A stretch of 64,000 nt of DNA, from contig NZ_JALJRB010000022.1 in the NCBI RefSeq assembly GCF_022968795.1, forward strand, positions 1-64,000, in the 5' to 3' direction. The position numbers and the translations under genes are program-made. The DNA comes from Desulfatitalea alkaliphila (GTDB lineage Bacteria; Desulfobacterota; Desulfobacteria; Desulfobacterales; Desulfosarcinaceae). This document shows, piece after piece, positions 8,483-18,836 of the stretch. Position 1 is the stretch's first letter; each line of letters starts with the position of its first letter. The notes under the pieces were generated by a model that was given only the letters and a program-made list of their open reading frames with translations, had not been told where the DNA came from and ran no database searches.

Positions 8483-9205
8483 TTACAACCTGAATTCGTC
8501 CCCTAGGTAGATGCGCCGGGCGATTTCGCTGGCGGCAATTTTCGCCGGCGGACCGGACTCGATCACTTCGCCTTCGGCCAGAATAAACGCTTCGTCACAT
8601 GCTTCCAATGTTTCCCGCACATTATGATCGGAGATGACGATCCCGATGTCCCGCTGCTTCAAATGGCCGATGATCTTTTTTATGTCGGCCACGGCCAGCG
8701 GGTCGATACCGGCAAAAGGCTCGTCCAGCAAAATGAAGGCCGGTTGCGTGGCCAGCGCCCGGCTGATTTCCAGGCGGCGCCGTTCGCCGCCCGACAGGGA
8801 GCCGGCCTTTTGCTTCGCCAGATGATGGATCCCCAACTCTTCCAGCAGGTCGCGGGCGCGTTCCTTGCGTTCGGTCTTGGCGATGGGCATGGTTTCCAAA
8901 ATGGCCAGGATGTTATCTTCCACGGTCAATTTGCGAAACACCGACGCTTCCTGCGGCAGATAGCCCAACCCTTTGCGCGCCCGCAGGTACATGGGCAAGC
9001 GGGTGATGTCCTGATCGTCCAGCAGCACCTTGCCCGCGTCCGGCCGCACCATGCCCACCGTCATGTAGAAGGTGGTGGTTTTGCCGGCGCCGTTGGGTCC
9101 CAGCAGCCCCACCACTTGGCCCGAACGTACCGTCAGGCTGACGGTCTTCACCACTCGGCGGCCGCCGTAGCTCTTGGCCAGTTGTTCGATGGACAGTGTG
9201 GTCAT
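8483..9205 (-). CDS. lptB: LPS export ABC transporter ATPase LptB
   Basis: Cytoplasmic ATPase that drives LptFG extraction of lipopolysaccharide and its passage along LptC-A-D. The 240-residue product has Walker A GPNGAGKT (36-43), the Q-loop LGYLPQEASVF, the signature LSGGERRR, Walker B FILLDEP and the switch His in SDHNVRET. The LptB family is recognised by this spacing together with the location after lptC and lptA. LptF and LptG are not in the window. Confidence 0.95.
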   Translation of the reverse strand: MTTLSIEQLAKSYGGRRVVKTVSLTVRSGQVVGLLGPNGAGKTTTFYMTVGMVRPDAGKVLLDDQDITRLPMYLRARKGLGYLPQEASVFRKLTVEDNILAILETMPIAKTERKERARDLLEELGIHHLAKQKAGSLSGGERRRLEISRALATQPAFILLDEPFAGIDPLAVADIKKIIGHLKQRDIGIVISDHNVRETLEACDEAFILAEGEVIESGPPAKIAASEIARRIYLGDEFRL

Positions 9206-9263
9206 GCTGGATCCGTCGGCCGCCCGCGCCGTGCGGGCTTGCCGTTATAACAATTCACTGCCT

Positions 9264-9806
9264 TCAGTTCAAGCCACTTTCCTCGGAATGGATGGTGGCC
9301 TTGACCTGGTTGCCGTCGTCGCCCACGATCTCCAGCTGCCCCGTTTCACGGAAAAAGGTGATCCGGCTGCCGCTGATGGTATCCTTGCCGCTGGTGATGC
9401 GGGATTCCGGTCCTGTCAGGACCAGTTTTTTGTCAATCGTAGTATAGACCGCCTTGTCACTGACGGCAACTCTGTTGTCTATGGTGATGCGCACCCGGCC
9501 CGTGGCCTCGATGCTTTCCACGCTCTCGGTGTCCACCCCCTCCTGCCCGCCGCCGCTTTCGCGGTAGTGTATCTTGAGTCGGTCGGCATCGATCACGGTT
9601 TGGCCTTGAACGGCCCGCACATTGCCGACGAACTCGGCGGTGCGGGCAGTGCTGTCCGAAATGAGACGGTCGGCGGTGATTTCAATGGGTTCGTCGGTCG
9701 CCTCGCTTGCCGGCGCCTCGGCCAGGGCGCCGGCCGCGCTGAATAGGAGCAGGGCCAGCCCGATGAGGGCGCAGATCGCGGCTTCAGGGAATCGCCAGGG
9801 TTTCAT
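9264..9806 (-). CDS. lptA: LPS transport periplasmic protein LptA
   Basis: Periplasmic bridge protein of the Lpt machine. About 180 residues: a signal peptide (MKPWRFPEAAICALIGLALLL to AGALAEA), then a beta-jellyroll OstA/LptA domain that opens with EPIEITADRLISDSTARTAEFVGNVRAVQG, the recurring OstA pattern. I chose the ATG at 9806 because GGAGGG is eight bases upstream; an ATG at 9824 has no ribosome site. The start lies inside the end of lptC (23-base overlap), pointing to translational coupling. Confidence 0.9.
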   Translation of the reverse strand: MKPWRFPEAAICALIGLALLLFSAAGALAEAPASEATDEPIEITADRLISDSTARTAEFVGNVRAVQGQTVIDADRLKIHYRESGGGQEGVDTESVESIEATGRVRITIDNRVAVSDKAVYTTIDKKLVLTGPESRITSGKDTISGSRITFFRETGQLEIVGDDGNQVKATIHSEESGLN

Positions 9807-10359
9807 AGAGAAATCCCTCCACATGCCCGTCGAAATGGGCCTGGTTGGTGTTCAAATCGTAGACCATGGTGTCGGCCCGCAGGCGAATTGCGCCACCATG
9901 AATATAAACCGGCACATCGGATTCCAGCAGCCGTTCCTCGTGCCGGTAGATCAGTTTCTCCGTCTCCAAGGTATATCGGTCGTCGCGCACTCGAACATTA
10001 CCGCTGGCTTCCATATCGTTGGTGCGCGTGTTCAGCACGCCCCGTTCGGCGGTCAGGTGGACCGTGTCTCCCTCTTCGGTGTGAAACACCACTTCCGGCG
10101 CGGTCAGAATCATGCGCTGACTGCCGGTTTCCAATTCAGCCGCGGCGGCATCCAGCTCCCATTGCACTCGGCCGTCCTTGGTGGCGGTCTGTTGCAGTTG
10201 GGCCAGCCGCATCAATGCCCGGGTGGCCGTGTCGGGCAGGGGCACGACATATTGATCCTGTTGGCGGCGGAATTGGAAAAAGACCGCAATCAGAATGGCC
10301 ACGGCCAGAATGGCGGTGACGGTCAGGATCCACTTGAACAGGTTTCTGCGATCAGCCAT
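9784..10359 (-). CDS. lptC: LPS export periplasmic/inner-membrane protein LptC
   Basis: Bitopic protein of 191 residues with one N-terminal transmembrane helix (about residues 10-27, WILTVTAILAVAILIAVFF) followed by a periplasmic LptC domain. The domain shows the OstA-like pattern ERGVLNTRTNDMEASGNVRVRDDRYTLETEKLIY. LptC takes LPS from LptB2FG and passes it to LptA. Its start overlaps the kdsC stop by eight bases and its end overlaps the lptA start, so kdsC-lptC-lptA read as one transcript. LptC sequences diverge strongly, so the call rests on both domain pattern and context. Confidence 0.88.
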   Translation of the reverse strand: MADRRNLFKWILTVTAILAVAILIAVFFQFRRQQDQYVVPLPDTATRALMRLAQLQQTATKDGRVQWELDAAAAELETGSQRMILTAPEVVFHTEEGDTVHLTAERGVLNTRTNDMEASGNVRVRDDRYTLETEKLIYRHEERLLESDVPVYIHGGAIRLRADTMVYDLNTNQAHFDGHVEGFLYETLAIP

Positions 10360-10876
10360 GGAAAAGCGTCTGGACCATCTCTTCCCAGCGGCCCCGGGCC
10401 TTTAGAAGGGCGTCGCACACTTCGCGCACCGCACCGCGGCCGCCGCCGGCGCGGGTGGTCATGTGAGCGGCCGCGCGCACGGCCTCGTGGGCGTCGGCCA
10501 CGGCCACGGCCAGTCCCACCTTGGTCATGATGGAAAGGTCGGGCAGATCGTCGCCGACAAAGGCCATCCGCCGCGGCGCGATGCCGGTGCGGGTGGTGAT
10601 TGGATCCAGCAGGCGCGCCTTGTCGCGGACGCCGTCGAACACCAGGTCGATGCCCAGGTTGCGACAGCGATGACGCAGGGCTTCGCCCGAGCGGCCGGTG
10701 ACGATGCCCACCTGGATGCCGGCCGCCTTGAGCATGCGGATGCCCACGCCGTCCTTGACGTTGAAAATCTTGAACTGTTCGCCGCTGTCGCCGTAGATGA
10801 TCTCGCCGGCGGTCAGTACGCCGTCCACGTCCAAGAGCAACAGTTCTATGGTTTCGAGCCGTTCGGTGGCGGGCAT
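10352..10876 (-). CDS. kdsC: 3-deoxy-D-manno-octulosonate 8-phosphate phosphatase KdsC
   Basis: HAD-family phosphatase that removes the phosphate from KDO-8-P in the KDO branch of LPS synthesis. 174 residues from the ATG at 10876. The nucleophile/acid pair is Asp16-x-Asp18 in LLLLDVDGVLT, then motif II Thr in GIVTGRSGEALRHR and motif III in AFVGDDLPDLSIM, the KdsC pattern with no cap domain. The reading frame is open further upstream through the kdsA gene, but that extension is out-of-frame kdsA sequence. The start is four bases after the kdsA stop. Confidence 0.94.
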   Translation of the reverse strand: MPATERLETIELLLLDVDGVLTAGEIIYGDSGEQFKIFNVKDGVGIRMLKAAGIQVGIVTGRSGEALRHRCRNLGIDLVFDGVRDKARLLDPITTRTGIAPRRMAFVGDDLPDLSIMTKVGLAVAVADAHEAVRAAAHMTTRAGGGRGAVREVCDALLKARGRWEEMVQTLFHG

Positions 10877-10880
10877 GGGA

Positions 10881-11723
10881 TCAGTCGTCTCCGTCGTGCA
10901 GGATTCGGCGGATGGCTTGGAGCTGGCGCCAGAAGGGCTCCAGGGTGTCCAGGGGCAGGGAGTTGGGACCGTCGCACAACGCCTTGTCCGGGTCCGGGTG
11001 CACCTCCATGAAGACGGCGTCGGCCCCTGCCGCCACCGCCGCGCGGGCCAGCACCGGCGCGTGCTCCCGCTGGCCACCGGAGCTGCTGCCGGCGCCGCCG
11101 GGCAGCTGAACGCTGTGGGTCGCGTCAAAAATTACCGGCATGCCGGTCTGTTGCTGCATGATGGGTATGGATCGGAAATCCACCACCAGGTTGTTGTAGC
11201 CGAACATGGCGCCCCGTTCGGTCAACAGAATGCGGCGGTTGCCGGCGGAGGCGATCTTGTCCACGATGTTGGCGATGTCCCAGGGCGCCAGAAATTGTCC
11301 CTTTTTGATGTTCACCGGTTTGCCGGTGCGCGCCACCGCCAGAAGGAAGTCGGTTTGGCGACACAGAAAAGCCGGTATCTGCAGCACATCGAGCACCTGG
11401 GCGGCCGGGACCACCTGGGCGATTTCATGGACGTCCGACAACACGGGCAGTTCGCATTGGGTGCGGATGGTTTCCAGGAGGCGCAACCCCTTTTCCAGGC
11501 CCGGCCCCCGGTACGAATGGATCGAGGTGCGGTTGGCTTTGTCGAAGGAGGCCTTGAAGATCAGGGGCATTTGCAAACGCGCGGCCAGGTCCTTCAACCG
11601 CTCGGCGATGCGCCGTGTGGTGTCCTCGTCCTCGATCACGCAGGGGCCGGCCACGATGGCCAGCGGCATCCCCTGGCCGATGTGCACATTTTCTATGTGT
11701 ACAATAGTTTGCATGGCTTTCAT
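10881..11723 (-). CDS. kdsA: 3-deoxy-8-phosphooctulonate synthase KdsA
   Basis: Condenses phosphoenolpyruvate with arabinose 5-phosphate to give KDO-8-phosphate. The 280-residue length is normal. Visible family segments are LAIVAGPCVIEDED near the N-terminus, FKASFDKANRTS, GLRLLETIRTQCELPVLSDVHE, KKGQFLAPWDIANIVDK and VIFDATHSVQLPGG. It is the first gene of the kdsA-kdsC-lptCAB-rpoN-hpf-ptsN-rapZ run and is divergent from the M23 peptidase gene, with 118 bases between for both promoters. A second ATG at 11714 is an alternative start. Confidence 0.96.
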   Translation of the reverse strand: MKAMQTIVHIENVHIGQGMPLAIVAGPCVIEDEDTTRRIAERLKDLAARLQMPLIFKASFDKANRTSIHSYRGPGLEKGLRLLETIRTQCELPVLSDVHEIAQVVPAAQVLDVLQIPAFLCRQTDFLLAVARTGKPVNIKKGQFLAPWDIANIVDKIASAGNRRILLTERGAMFGYNNLVVDFRSIPIMQQQTGMPVIFDATHSVQLPGGAGSSSGGQREHAPVLARAAVAAGADAVFMEVHPDPDKALCDGPNSLPLDTLEPFWRQLQAIRRILHDGDD

Positions 11724-11841
11724 TTAGACCGCCGGCTAGTAAAAGTCAAGCTGCGAAACTTTTAAACTTTGCCTTGATTCGGATCTGCGGAGCTGGTAAT
11801 GATCATAACTTGATTCACAAAATCAAGGAGTTGTTAAGCCA

Positions 11842-13212
11842 TTGAATCCTAAAAAGAATACCCCTCGACGCTGGCCGTGGGCGCTGCTTGTCCTGCTGAT
11901 CGTGGCGCTGGCGGTTTTTTTGTTTTTCCGCATGGAAGGCCGACCGCCCACCGTGACACCGGCCATGGATCGGACCGCCCTGGGTGCCGAGCAGACCCTG
12001 GAGATTGCCGTGGCGGATCCCAAAAGCGGGATCCGCAGCGTGCGGATCGCCATGGCCACCGAAGACCGTGAGGTGGCGATCCTGGAGCGCACCTTTCCCT
12101 CGGCGGGCATCTGGGCCGGCGGCGCGGTCCGCGAGACCACCGTGGCGGTGCCCATCCATCCCCGGGAGCTGGGAATCGCCGACGGACCGGCGATGCTGCG
12201 GTTGGAAGTGCGCGACTACTCTCTGCGCGGCTGGGGCAAGGGCAATCTCAATCTGGTCGAAACGCCGGTGCGCATCGACACGCGGCCGCCGGCCATCGAG
12301 GTGCTCAGCCGGCAACACAATGTGGCCCAGGGGGGCGCCGGCCTGGTGGTGTACAGGCTTTCCGAGCCGTGTCCGGTGAGCGGCGTAATGGTCGACGACC
12401 AGTTCTATCCAGGCGCCGCGGGCCACTTCGAGGATCGGACCATCCACCTGGCCCTTTTCGCCCTGACCCATGAACAGGGGCCCGGCACATCCATTCACCT
12501 GACCGCCACCGACGAGGCGGGCAACGAGGGACGCGCCGGCATTCCCCACCACATCAACGCCCGGCGCTTCAAACGGGACACCCTTCCCATTTCCGACGGG
12601 TTCCTGGACCAACTCATGCCGGCCTTTTTCAATCAGGTGGACGTGCCCCCGGGCGCCTCCAATTTCGATATCTTTCTGGAAGTCAACCGCAAGCTGCGGG
12701 TGGACAACAACGATGCCATCCGGCGCATCGCCGGCCGTTCCGACAACCGCATCCACTGGCAGGGCGGCTTTGTCCAACTGCCCGGCGCCGCCAACCGGGC
12801 GGGATTCGCCGATCATCGGACCTACACCTACAAAGGTCGGGTGATCGACGAACAGTACCACCTGGGGGTCGATCTGGCCTCCCTGGCCCAGGCGCCGGTG
12901 CCGGCGGCCAACGCAGGGCGGGTGGCTTTCGCGGACTTCCTGGGCATCTACGGCAACACGGTGATGATCGACCACGGCATGGGACTGTTCAGCCTCTATG
13001 CCCACTTGAGCCACATGGCGGTCGCGCCGGATCAGATGGTGGGCAAAGGGGATGTCATCGGCAAGACCGGGCAGACCGGGTTGGCGGCCGGGGATCATCT
13101 GCATTTCAGCATCCTGGTGCACCACACCTTCGTCAACCCCCTGGAGTGGTGGGACGGCCAGTGGGTGGAGAACAACATCGCCGCCAAGATCGCGGCGGTG
13201 GCCAAGCCATAA
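11842..13212 (+). CDS. M23 family metallopeptidase (LytM domain), membrane anchored
   Basis: 456 residues beginning at TTG, preceded by AAGGAG 11 bases upstream. One N-terminal transmembrane helix (about residues 11-28) anchors it; the rest is periplasmic. The C-terminal peptidase domain (about 335-440) keeps the zinc and catalytic residues: His340 and Asp344 in YHLGVDLAS, His388 in YAHLSH and His419-x-His421 in GDHLHF. A long central beta-rich region precedes it. Such proteins cut peptidoglycan cross-links or activate amidases during growth and division. The conserved residues argue for an active enzyme rather than a degenerate LytM regulator. Confidence 0.9.
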   Translation: MNPKKNTPRRWPWALLVLLIVALAVFLFFRMEGRPPTVTPAMDRTALGAEQTLEIAVADPKSGIRSVRIAMATEDREVAILERTFPSAGIWAGGAVRETTVAVPIHPRELGIADGPAMLRLEVRDYSLRGWGKGNLNLVETPVRIDTRPPAIEVLSRQHNVAQGGAGLVVYRLSEPCPVSGVMVDDQFYPGAAGHFEDRTIHLALFALTHEQGPGTSIHLTATDEAGNEGRAGIPHHINARRFKRDTLPISDGFLDQLMPAFFNQVDVPPGASNFDIFLEVNRKLRVDNNDAIRRIAGRSDNRIHWQGGFVQLPGAANRAGFADHRTYTYKGRVIDEQYHLGVDLASLAQAPVPAANAGRVAFADFLGIYGNTVMIDHGMGLFSLYAHLSHMAVAPDQMVGKGDVIGKTGQTGLAAGDHLHFSILVHHTFVNPLEWWDGQWVENNIAAKIAAVAKP

Positions 13213-13224
13213 GCGAGCAAGCGA

Positions 13225-14400
13225 ATGTCCAAATACGCGGTTGAGAAAAGTTTCGCCCAGATCAACGCCCGAATCAAAAGCGGCGAGGTGGTGGTGGTGA
13301 CCGCCGAGGAGATGACGGCCATCGTGCAGGAAAAGGGCGCAGTGGCTGCGGCCCGGGAGATCGACGTGGTCACCACGGGCACCTTCGCCCCCATGTGCTC
13401 CTCGGGCGCCATGATCAATTTCGGCCACAGCGTGCCGGGCATCAAGGCCTCCCATGTGCTGATGAACAATGTGCCGGCCTATGGGGGCGTTGCGGCGGTG
13501 GATTGTTATCTGGGGGCCACCGAGGCGTGCCTCGACGACCCGCTCAACAAGGTTTACCCCGGCGAGTTCCGCTACGGCGGCGGGCATGTGATCCAGGACC
13601 TGGTGGCCGGCAAGACGGTCTATCTGGAAGCCACGGCCTACGGCACCGACTGTTATCCCAATCGCCGCATCGAAAAGAAGGTCACCCTCCAGGATCTGCC
13701 CAACGCCATCTTGTGCAATCCGCGCAATGGCTACCAGAACTACAACGTGGCGGTCAATTCCACCAAGAAAACCATCCACACCTACATGGGCACCCTCAAA
13801 GGCCGCATGGGCAATGCCAACTATTGCAGCGCCGGCGCCCTCAGTCCGCTGTTCAACGATCCGACCTACCGTACCATCGGCCTGGGCACGCGCATCTTCC
13901 TGGGCGGCGGGGTGGGCTATGTCACCTGGCACGGCACCCAGCATCGACCGACGGTGGAAAGGGCCCCCAACGGCACGCCGGTGCGGCCGGCGGGCACCTT
14001 GTGGGTCATGGGGGATTTGAAGCAGATGAGCCCCCGTTGGCTGGTGGGCGTGAGCATTCAAGGGTACGGTTGTTCCCTGGCGGTGGGGTTGGGCGTGCCC
14101 ATCCCGATTCTCAACGAGGAGATGGCCCGGTATACCGGGGTGGCCGATGACGCGTTGTTCACCCAGGTGATCGATTACGGCGAAGCCTACCCCAACGGTG
14201 ATTCCACCAGTCTGGGACAAGTGAGCTACGCCGAGTTGAAAAGCGGCGCGATCACCATCGACGGTCACACGATCCCGACGGTGCCCCTGTCCAGCATGGT
14301 GCGCGCCCGGGAAATCGCCGAAACCTTGAAGGAGTGGATCCGGGCCGGAAACTTCCAGCTCGGCGAACCGCAGTTCACCCTGCCCATGGAGGCGGTCTGA
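13225..14400 (+). CDS. DUF39 homocysteine biosynthesis protein
   Basis: 391 residues matching the DUF39/HcyBio family throughout: SGEVVVVTAEEM, VTTGTFAPMCSSGAMINFGH, LGATEA, GGGHVIQDLVAGKTVYLEATAYGTDCYP, GLGTRIFLGGGVGYVTWHGTQH and LWVMGDLKQMSPRW. In methanogens a DUF39 protein works with a NIL/ferredoxin partner to form homocysteine from aspartate semialdehyde and sulfide. The same family is widespread in sulfate reducers and syntrophs. Here the C-terminal CBS domains found in some members are absent, and no NIL/ferredoxin gene is adjacent, so the partner would have to be elsewhere. It follows the M23 gene by 12 bases. Confidence 0.88.
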   Translation: MSKYAVEKSFAQINARIKSGEVVVVTAEEMTAIVQEKGAVAAAREIDVVTTGTFAPMCSSGAMINFGHSVPGIKASHVLMNNVPAYGGVAAVDCYLGATEACLDDPLNKVYPGEFRYGGGHVIQDLVAGKTVYLEATAYGTDCYPNRRIEKKVTLQDLPNAILCNPRNGYQNYNVAVNSTKKTIHTYMGTLKGRMGNANYCSAGALSPLFNDPTYRTIGLGTRIFLGGGVGYVTWHGTQHRPTVERAPNGTPVRPAGTLWVMGDLKQMSPRWLVGVSIQGYGCSLAVGLGVPIPILNEEMARYTGVADDALFTQVIDYGEAYPNGDSTSLGQVSYAELKSGAITIDGHTIPTVPLSSMVRAREIAETLKEWIRAGNFQLGEPQFTLPMEAV

Positions 14401-14430
14401 GGCGGGGCGATCAACCGTTGCGATCGGAAC

Positions 14431-15012
14431 ATGGGCGACGCCATTCGCACATTCATCGCGTTCCCGCTGCCGGACCACCTGGTGCGCTTGGCCGGTGATT
14501 TGCAGGCCGAATTGAAGGACCACGGATTGGACCTGCGGTGGGTGCGCCCGGCGAACATCCACCTGACCCTCAAGTTTCTCGGGGAGATACCGTCCCAACG
14601 CGTTGCGAAAGTGACCGACGCCATGCAGGCCGCCGGGCGGGAGACCCCGCCGCTTTCCCTGATGGTGCAAGGAATGGGGGTGTTTCCCGGCATTCGGGCA
14701 CCCAAGGTGCTCTGGGTGGGATTGGGCGGCGCCACCGAGGCCCTCGGGCGGATGCAGGCGCGGTTGGAAGAGCGCCTGGCAGAGGTGGGGTTCGCGCCGG
14801 AGCGCCGGCCCTTCAAGGCCCATTTGACCCTGGCGCGCATCAAGGCCCGTTTGGACGCGGATCGCTTGCTGCAAGGTCTCCAAGCGGCAGGCGGGTATGC
14901 CCCGCGGCCGTTCGAGGTGCAGGAGATGGTACTTTACCGGAGTGAATTGCGACCGCGTGGCGCCGTTTACACGCCTCTGGCAGGGACGGCCTTGTGTGCG
15001 GACGCCCGGTGA
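14431..15012 (+). CDS. thpR: RNA 2',3'-cyclic phosphodiesterase (ThpR / LigT)
   Basis: 193 residues of the 2H phosphoesterase fold. Both HxTx motifs are present: His44-Leu-Thr46 in ANIHLTLKFLGE and His131-Leu-Thr133 in FKAHLTLARIK. Family segments RTFIAFPLP at the N-terminus and VLYRSELRPRGAVYTPL at the C-terminus support ThpR. These enzymes hydrolyse 2',3'-cyclic phosphate ends to 2'-phosphates; the physiological RNA substrate is unknown. It lies 30 bases after the DUF39 gene and upstream of recA, a common neighbourhood for ligT-like genes. Confidence 0.9.
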   Translation: MGDAIRTFIAFPLPDHLVRLAGDLQAELKDHGLDLRWVRPANIHLTLKFLGEIPSQRVAKVTDAMQAAGRETPPLSLMVQGMGVFPGIRAPKVLWVGLGGATEALGRMQARLEERLAEVGFAPERRPFKAHLTLARIKARLDADRLLQGLQAAGGYAPRPFEVQEMVLYRSELRPRGAVYTPLAGTALCADAR

Positions 15013-15095
15013 GGACGGTCGCCCCCGGTGTGTTGCGAAGTGGGCGTGGTTTACCAATAGAACATCATAGATTCTAAATCGTGGGGGAGATGGAA

Positions 15096-16136
<1,041 letters not shown>

Positions 16137-16185
16137 GCAGCGGCCCATCTCAACGACGAATCAGCGGTTTAATGGAGCAGACAAC

Positions 16186-18822
16186 ATGACAGGCAATGAA
16201 ATCCGCAAGCGTTTCCTCGACTACTTCGAAAAGCACCACCACCGGGTGGTGCGCAGCTCCTCGCTGGTGCCCCGGGACGACCCCACGCTGCTGTTCACCA
16301 ACGCCGGCATGGTGCAGTTCAAGCGGATTTTCATGGGCGAGGAGAAGCGGGACTACAACCGTGCCGTCACCTCCCAAAAGTGCGTGCGTGCCGGCGGCAA
16401 GCACAACGATTTGGAGAACGTGGGGTACACCGCCCGCCACCACACCTTCTTCGAAATGCTGGGCAATTTCTCCTTCGGCGATTACTTCAAGGAGAAGGCC
16501 GTGGAATTTGCCTGGGACCTGCTCACCAACGGTTACGGCCTGCCGGCGGAACGCCTTTGGGCGTCGGTCTACACCGACGACGACGAGGCCTACGACCTGT
16601 GGCACAAGGCCATCGGCATACCCGCCGAGCGCATGGTGCGCCTGGGCAAGGAGGACAATTTCTGGGCCATGGGCGACACCGGCCCCTGCGGGCCGTGCAG
16701 CGAAGTCCACATCGACCGGGGCGAAGCCTACGGCTGCGGCCGGCCGGATTGCGGCGTGGACTGCGAGTGCGACCGTTTCCTGGAAATCTGGAACCTGGTT
16801 TTCATGCAGTATTACCAGGACGAAAGCGGCAACATGACCCCTCTGCCCAAACCGAGCATCGACACCGGCATGGGTCTCGAACGTCTGGCGGCGGTGCTGC
16901 AGCAGGTGGACACCAACTTCGAAACCGATCTGCTGCGGCCCATCATCGCCCATAGCGAGCAGTTGTCCGCAAAACCCTTCGGCCGCGAGAAGGCCGTGGA
17001 CGTGGCCATGAAAGTGATCGCCGACCACAGCCGGGCGGCGGCCTTTCTAATTAACGACGGGGTACTGCCCTCCAACGAAGGGCGCGGCTACGTGCTGCGG
17101 CGCATCATGCGGCGGGCCATCCGCTACGGCCGCAACATCGGCCTGGAGCGCCCCTTTTTGCACCGGACAGTGGAGACGGTCTTCGACATCATGCGACCGG
17201 CCTATCCGGAACTGAGCGAGGCGGCCCCCTTCATCCGCAACGTTGTGCTCAACGAAGAACAGCGCTTCATGGAAACCCTGGACACCGGCCTGCGACTGCT
17301 CAACGACTCGTTGGCCGATCTCAAGGCCAAGGGCGCCAATGAGATCCCCGGCGAGCTGATCTTCAAACTCTACGACACCTTCGGTTTTCCCGTGGACATC
17401 GTGCAGGATGTGGTGCGCGACACCGGCATGGGCGTCGACCTGAAAGGCTTCGAATCCCACATGCAGGCCCAGCGGGAGCGCAGCCGCGCCAAAGTGAGCT
17501 TCGACACCCTGGGCGAAGCGTACAAGGCCCTGGCGGCCCAAGCGGTCAAGGCGGAGTTCACCGGCTACAACACCCTTTCCATGCAATCCCATGTACTGCT
17601 TCTGGTGCAGGACGGCCGTGAAGTGGAAGATGCCGGGGAAGGCGAAACAGTGGAAGTGGTGACCGCCGCCACCCCCTTTTACGGCGAGTCCGGCGGCCAG
17701 GTGGGGGACCAGGGCGTCATCACCGCTGAAGGTTTGGAGGTGACGGTGGAGAACACCGTCAAGGACCCCACCGGATTGATCATTCACAAGGGCAGGGTGG
17801 CCAAGGGCCGCATCGGCAAAGAGCAGACCGTCACCCTGACCGTGGACGGCGCCAAACGGCGCGCCACGGCCTGCAACCACACCGCCACCCATCTGCTGCA
17901 CACCGCCCTGCGCCGGGTGCTCGGCGAGCACGTCAAACAGGCCGGCTCCCTGGTGGCCCCCGACCGGCTGCGCTTCGACTTCACCCACTTCAGCCACGTC
18001 TCCGCCGAAGAGCTGGAACGCATCGAAACCCTGGTCAACGAAGAGATCCGGGCCAATTTGCCGGTGCACACCGAAGAAATGGACGCCGAGCAGGCCATGC
18101 GCTCGGGGGCCATGGCCCTGTTCGAGGAGAAGTACGGCGACCGGGTGCGGGTGGTCTCCATGGCCGATTTCAGCAAGGAGCTGTGCGGCGGCACCCACAC
18201 CGAAGCCAGCGGCAACATCGGCCTGTTCAAGATCATCGGCGAAACCAGCGTGGCCGCCGGCGTGCGCCGCATCGAAGCGCTGACCGGCGAAGCCGCCCTG
18301 CGCCAGGTGCAGCAGGCGGTGCGCCGCATACAGGAGGCGGCCCACCTGCTGCGGGTGCGACCCGAGGAGGCGGTGGACCGGGTGCAGCAAATGCTGTCCG
18401 GCCAGAAGCGCCTGGAAAAGGAGGTCGAACAGCTCAAGGCCGGCCTGGCCGACGCCAAGGCCCAGTCGGGCGAAGATGCGCCGCGCCTGGTCAACGACGT
18501 GAAGGTGCTGGTCAAAAAGGTGGCCGTGGACAAGCCGGCGGCCATGCGCGACCTGGCCGACCGCTTCCGCGACCGCATCGGCTCGGGCATCGTGGTGCTG
18601 GGCAGCGCCCTGGAAAGCAAGGCCCTGTTGATCGTCGTGGTGACCAAGGATCTGGAAAAACGCTATCCGGCGGGCAAGATCGTCAAGGCCCTGTCGGCGG
18701 TGGTGGGCGGCGGCGGCGGCGGCCGCCCCGACATGGCCCAGGCCGGCGGCCCCCAACCCGAGCATCTGGATGCGGCGCTGGAGAAGACCTACGAGGTGGT
18801 GGCGGAAATGGGCAAAGCCTGA
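16186..18822 (+). CDS. alaS: Alanyl-tRNA synthetase
   Basis: 878 residues from the ATG at 16186, which has a GGAG site. Class II synthetase core at the N-terminus (TGNEIRKRFLDYFEKHHH, motif 2 region RHHTFFEMLGNFSFGDYFK). A central editing domain carries the zinc residues in CNHTATHLLH and CGGTHTEASG, and a C-Ala domain ends GGGGGGRPDMAQAGG. It charges tRNA-Ala and clears mischarged Ser and Gly. A 22-codon upstream extension to 16120 overlaps recA and is unlikely to be used. It lies 49 bases after recA, a frequent recA-(recX)-alaS order with recX missing here. Confidence 0.96.
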   Translation: MTGNEIRKRFLDYFEKHHHRVVRSSSLVPRDDPTLLFTNAGMVQFKRIFMGEEKRDYNRAVTSQKCVRAGGKHNDLENVGYTARHHTFFEMLGNFSFGDYFKEKAVEFAWDLLTNGYGLPAERLWASVYTDDDEAYDLWHKAIGIPAERMVRLGKEDNFWAMGDTGPCGPCSEVHIDRGEAYGCGRPDCGVDCECDRFLEIWNLVFMQYYQDESGNMTPLPKPSIDTGMGLERLAAVLQQVDTNFETDLLRPIIAHSEQLSAKPFGREKAVDVAMKVIADHSRAAAFLINDGVLPSNEGRGYVLRRIMRRAIRYGRNIGLERPFLHRTVETVFDIMRPAYPELSEAAPFIRNVVLNEEQRFMETLDTGLRLLNDSLADLKAKGANEIPGELIFKLYDTFGFPVDIVQDVVRDTGMGVDLKGFESHMQAQRERSRAKVSFDTLGEAYKALAAQAVKAEFTGYNTLSMQSHVLLLVQDGREVEDAGEGETVEVVTAATPFYGESGGQVGDQGVITAEGLEVTVENTVKDPTGLIIHKGRVAKGRIGKEQTVTLTVDGAKRRATACNHTATHLLHTALRRVLGEHVKQAGSLVAPDRLRFDFTHFSHVSAEELERIETLVNEEIRANLPVHTEEMDAEQAMRSGAMALFEEKYGDRVRVVSMADFSKELCGGTHTEASGNIGLFKIIGETSVAAGVRRIEALTGEAALRQVQQAVRRIQEAAHLLRVRPEEAVDRVQQMLSGQKRLEKEVEQLKAGLADAKAQSGEDAPRLVNDVKVLVKKVAVDKPAAMRDLADRFRDRIGSGIVVLGSALESKALLIVVVTKDLEKRYPAGKIVKALSAVVGGGGGGRPDMAQAGGPQPEHLDAALEKTYEVVAEMGKA

Positions 18823-18836
18823 CGTCGCGCCTCCAT

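Noticed and set aside
11815-15057. 1080-codon open frame on the minus strand
   Set aside because: It lies opposite the M23, DUF39 and ThpR genes, which have clear motifs; the antisense product is rich in His, Gly and Gln typical of a GC-rich shadow.
15013-15095. LexA (SOS) box upstream of recA
   Set aside because: No CTGT-N8-ACAG or GAAC-N4-GTTC match could be found.
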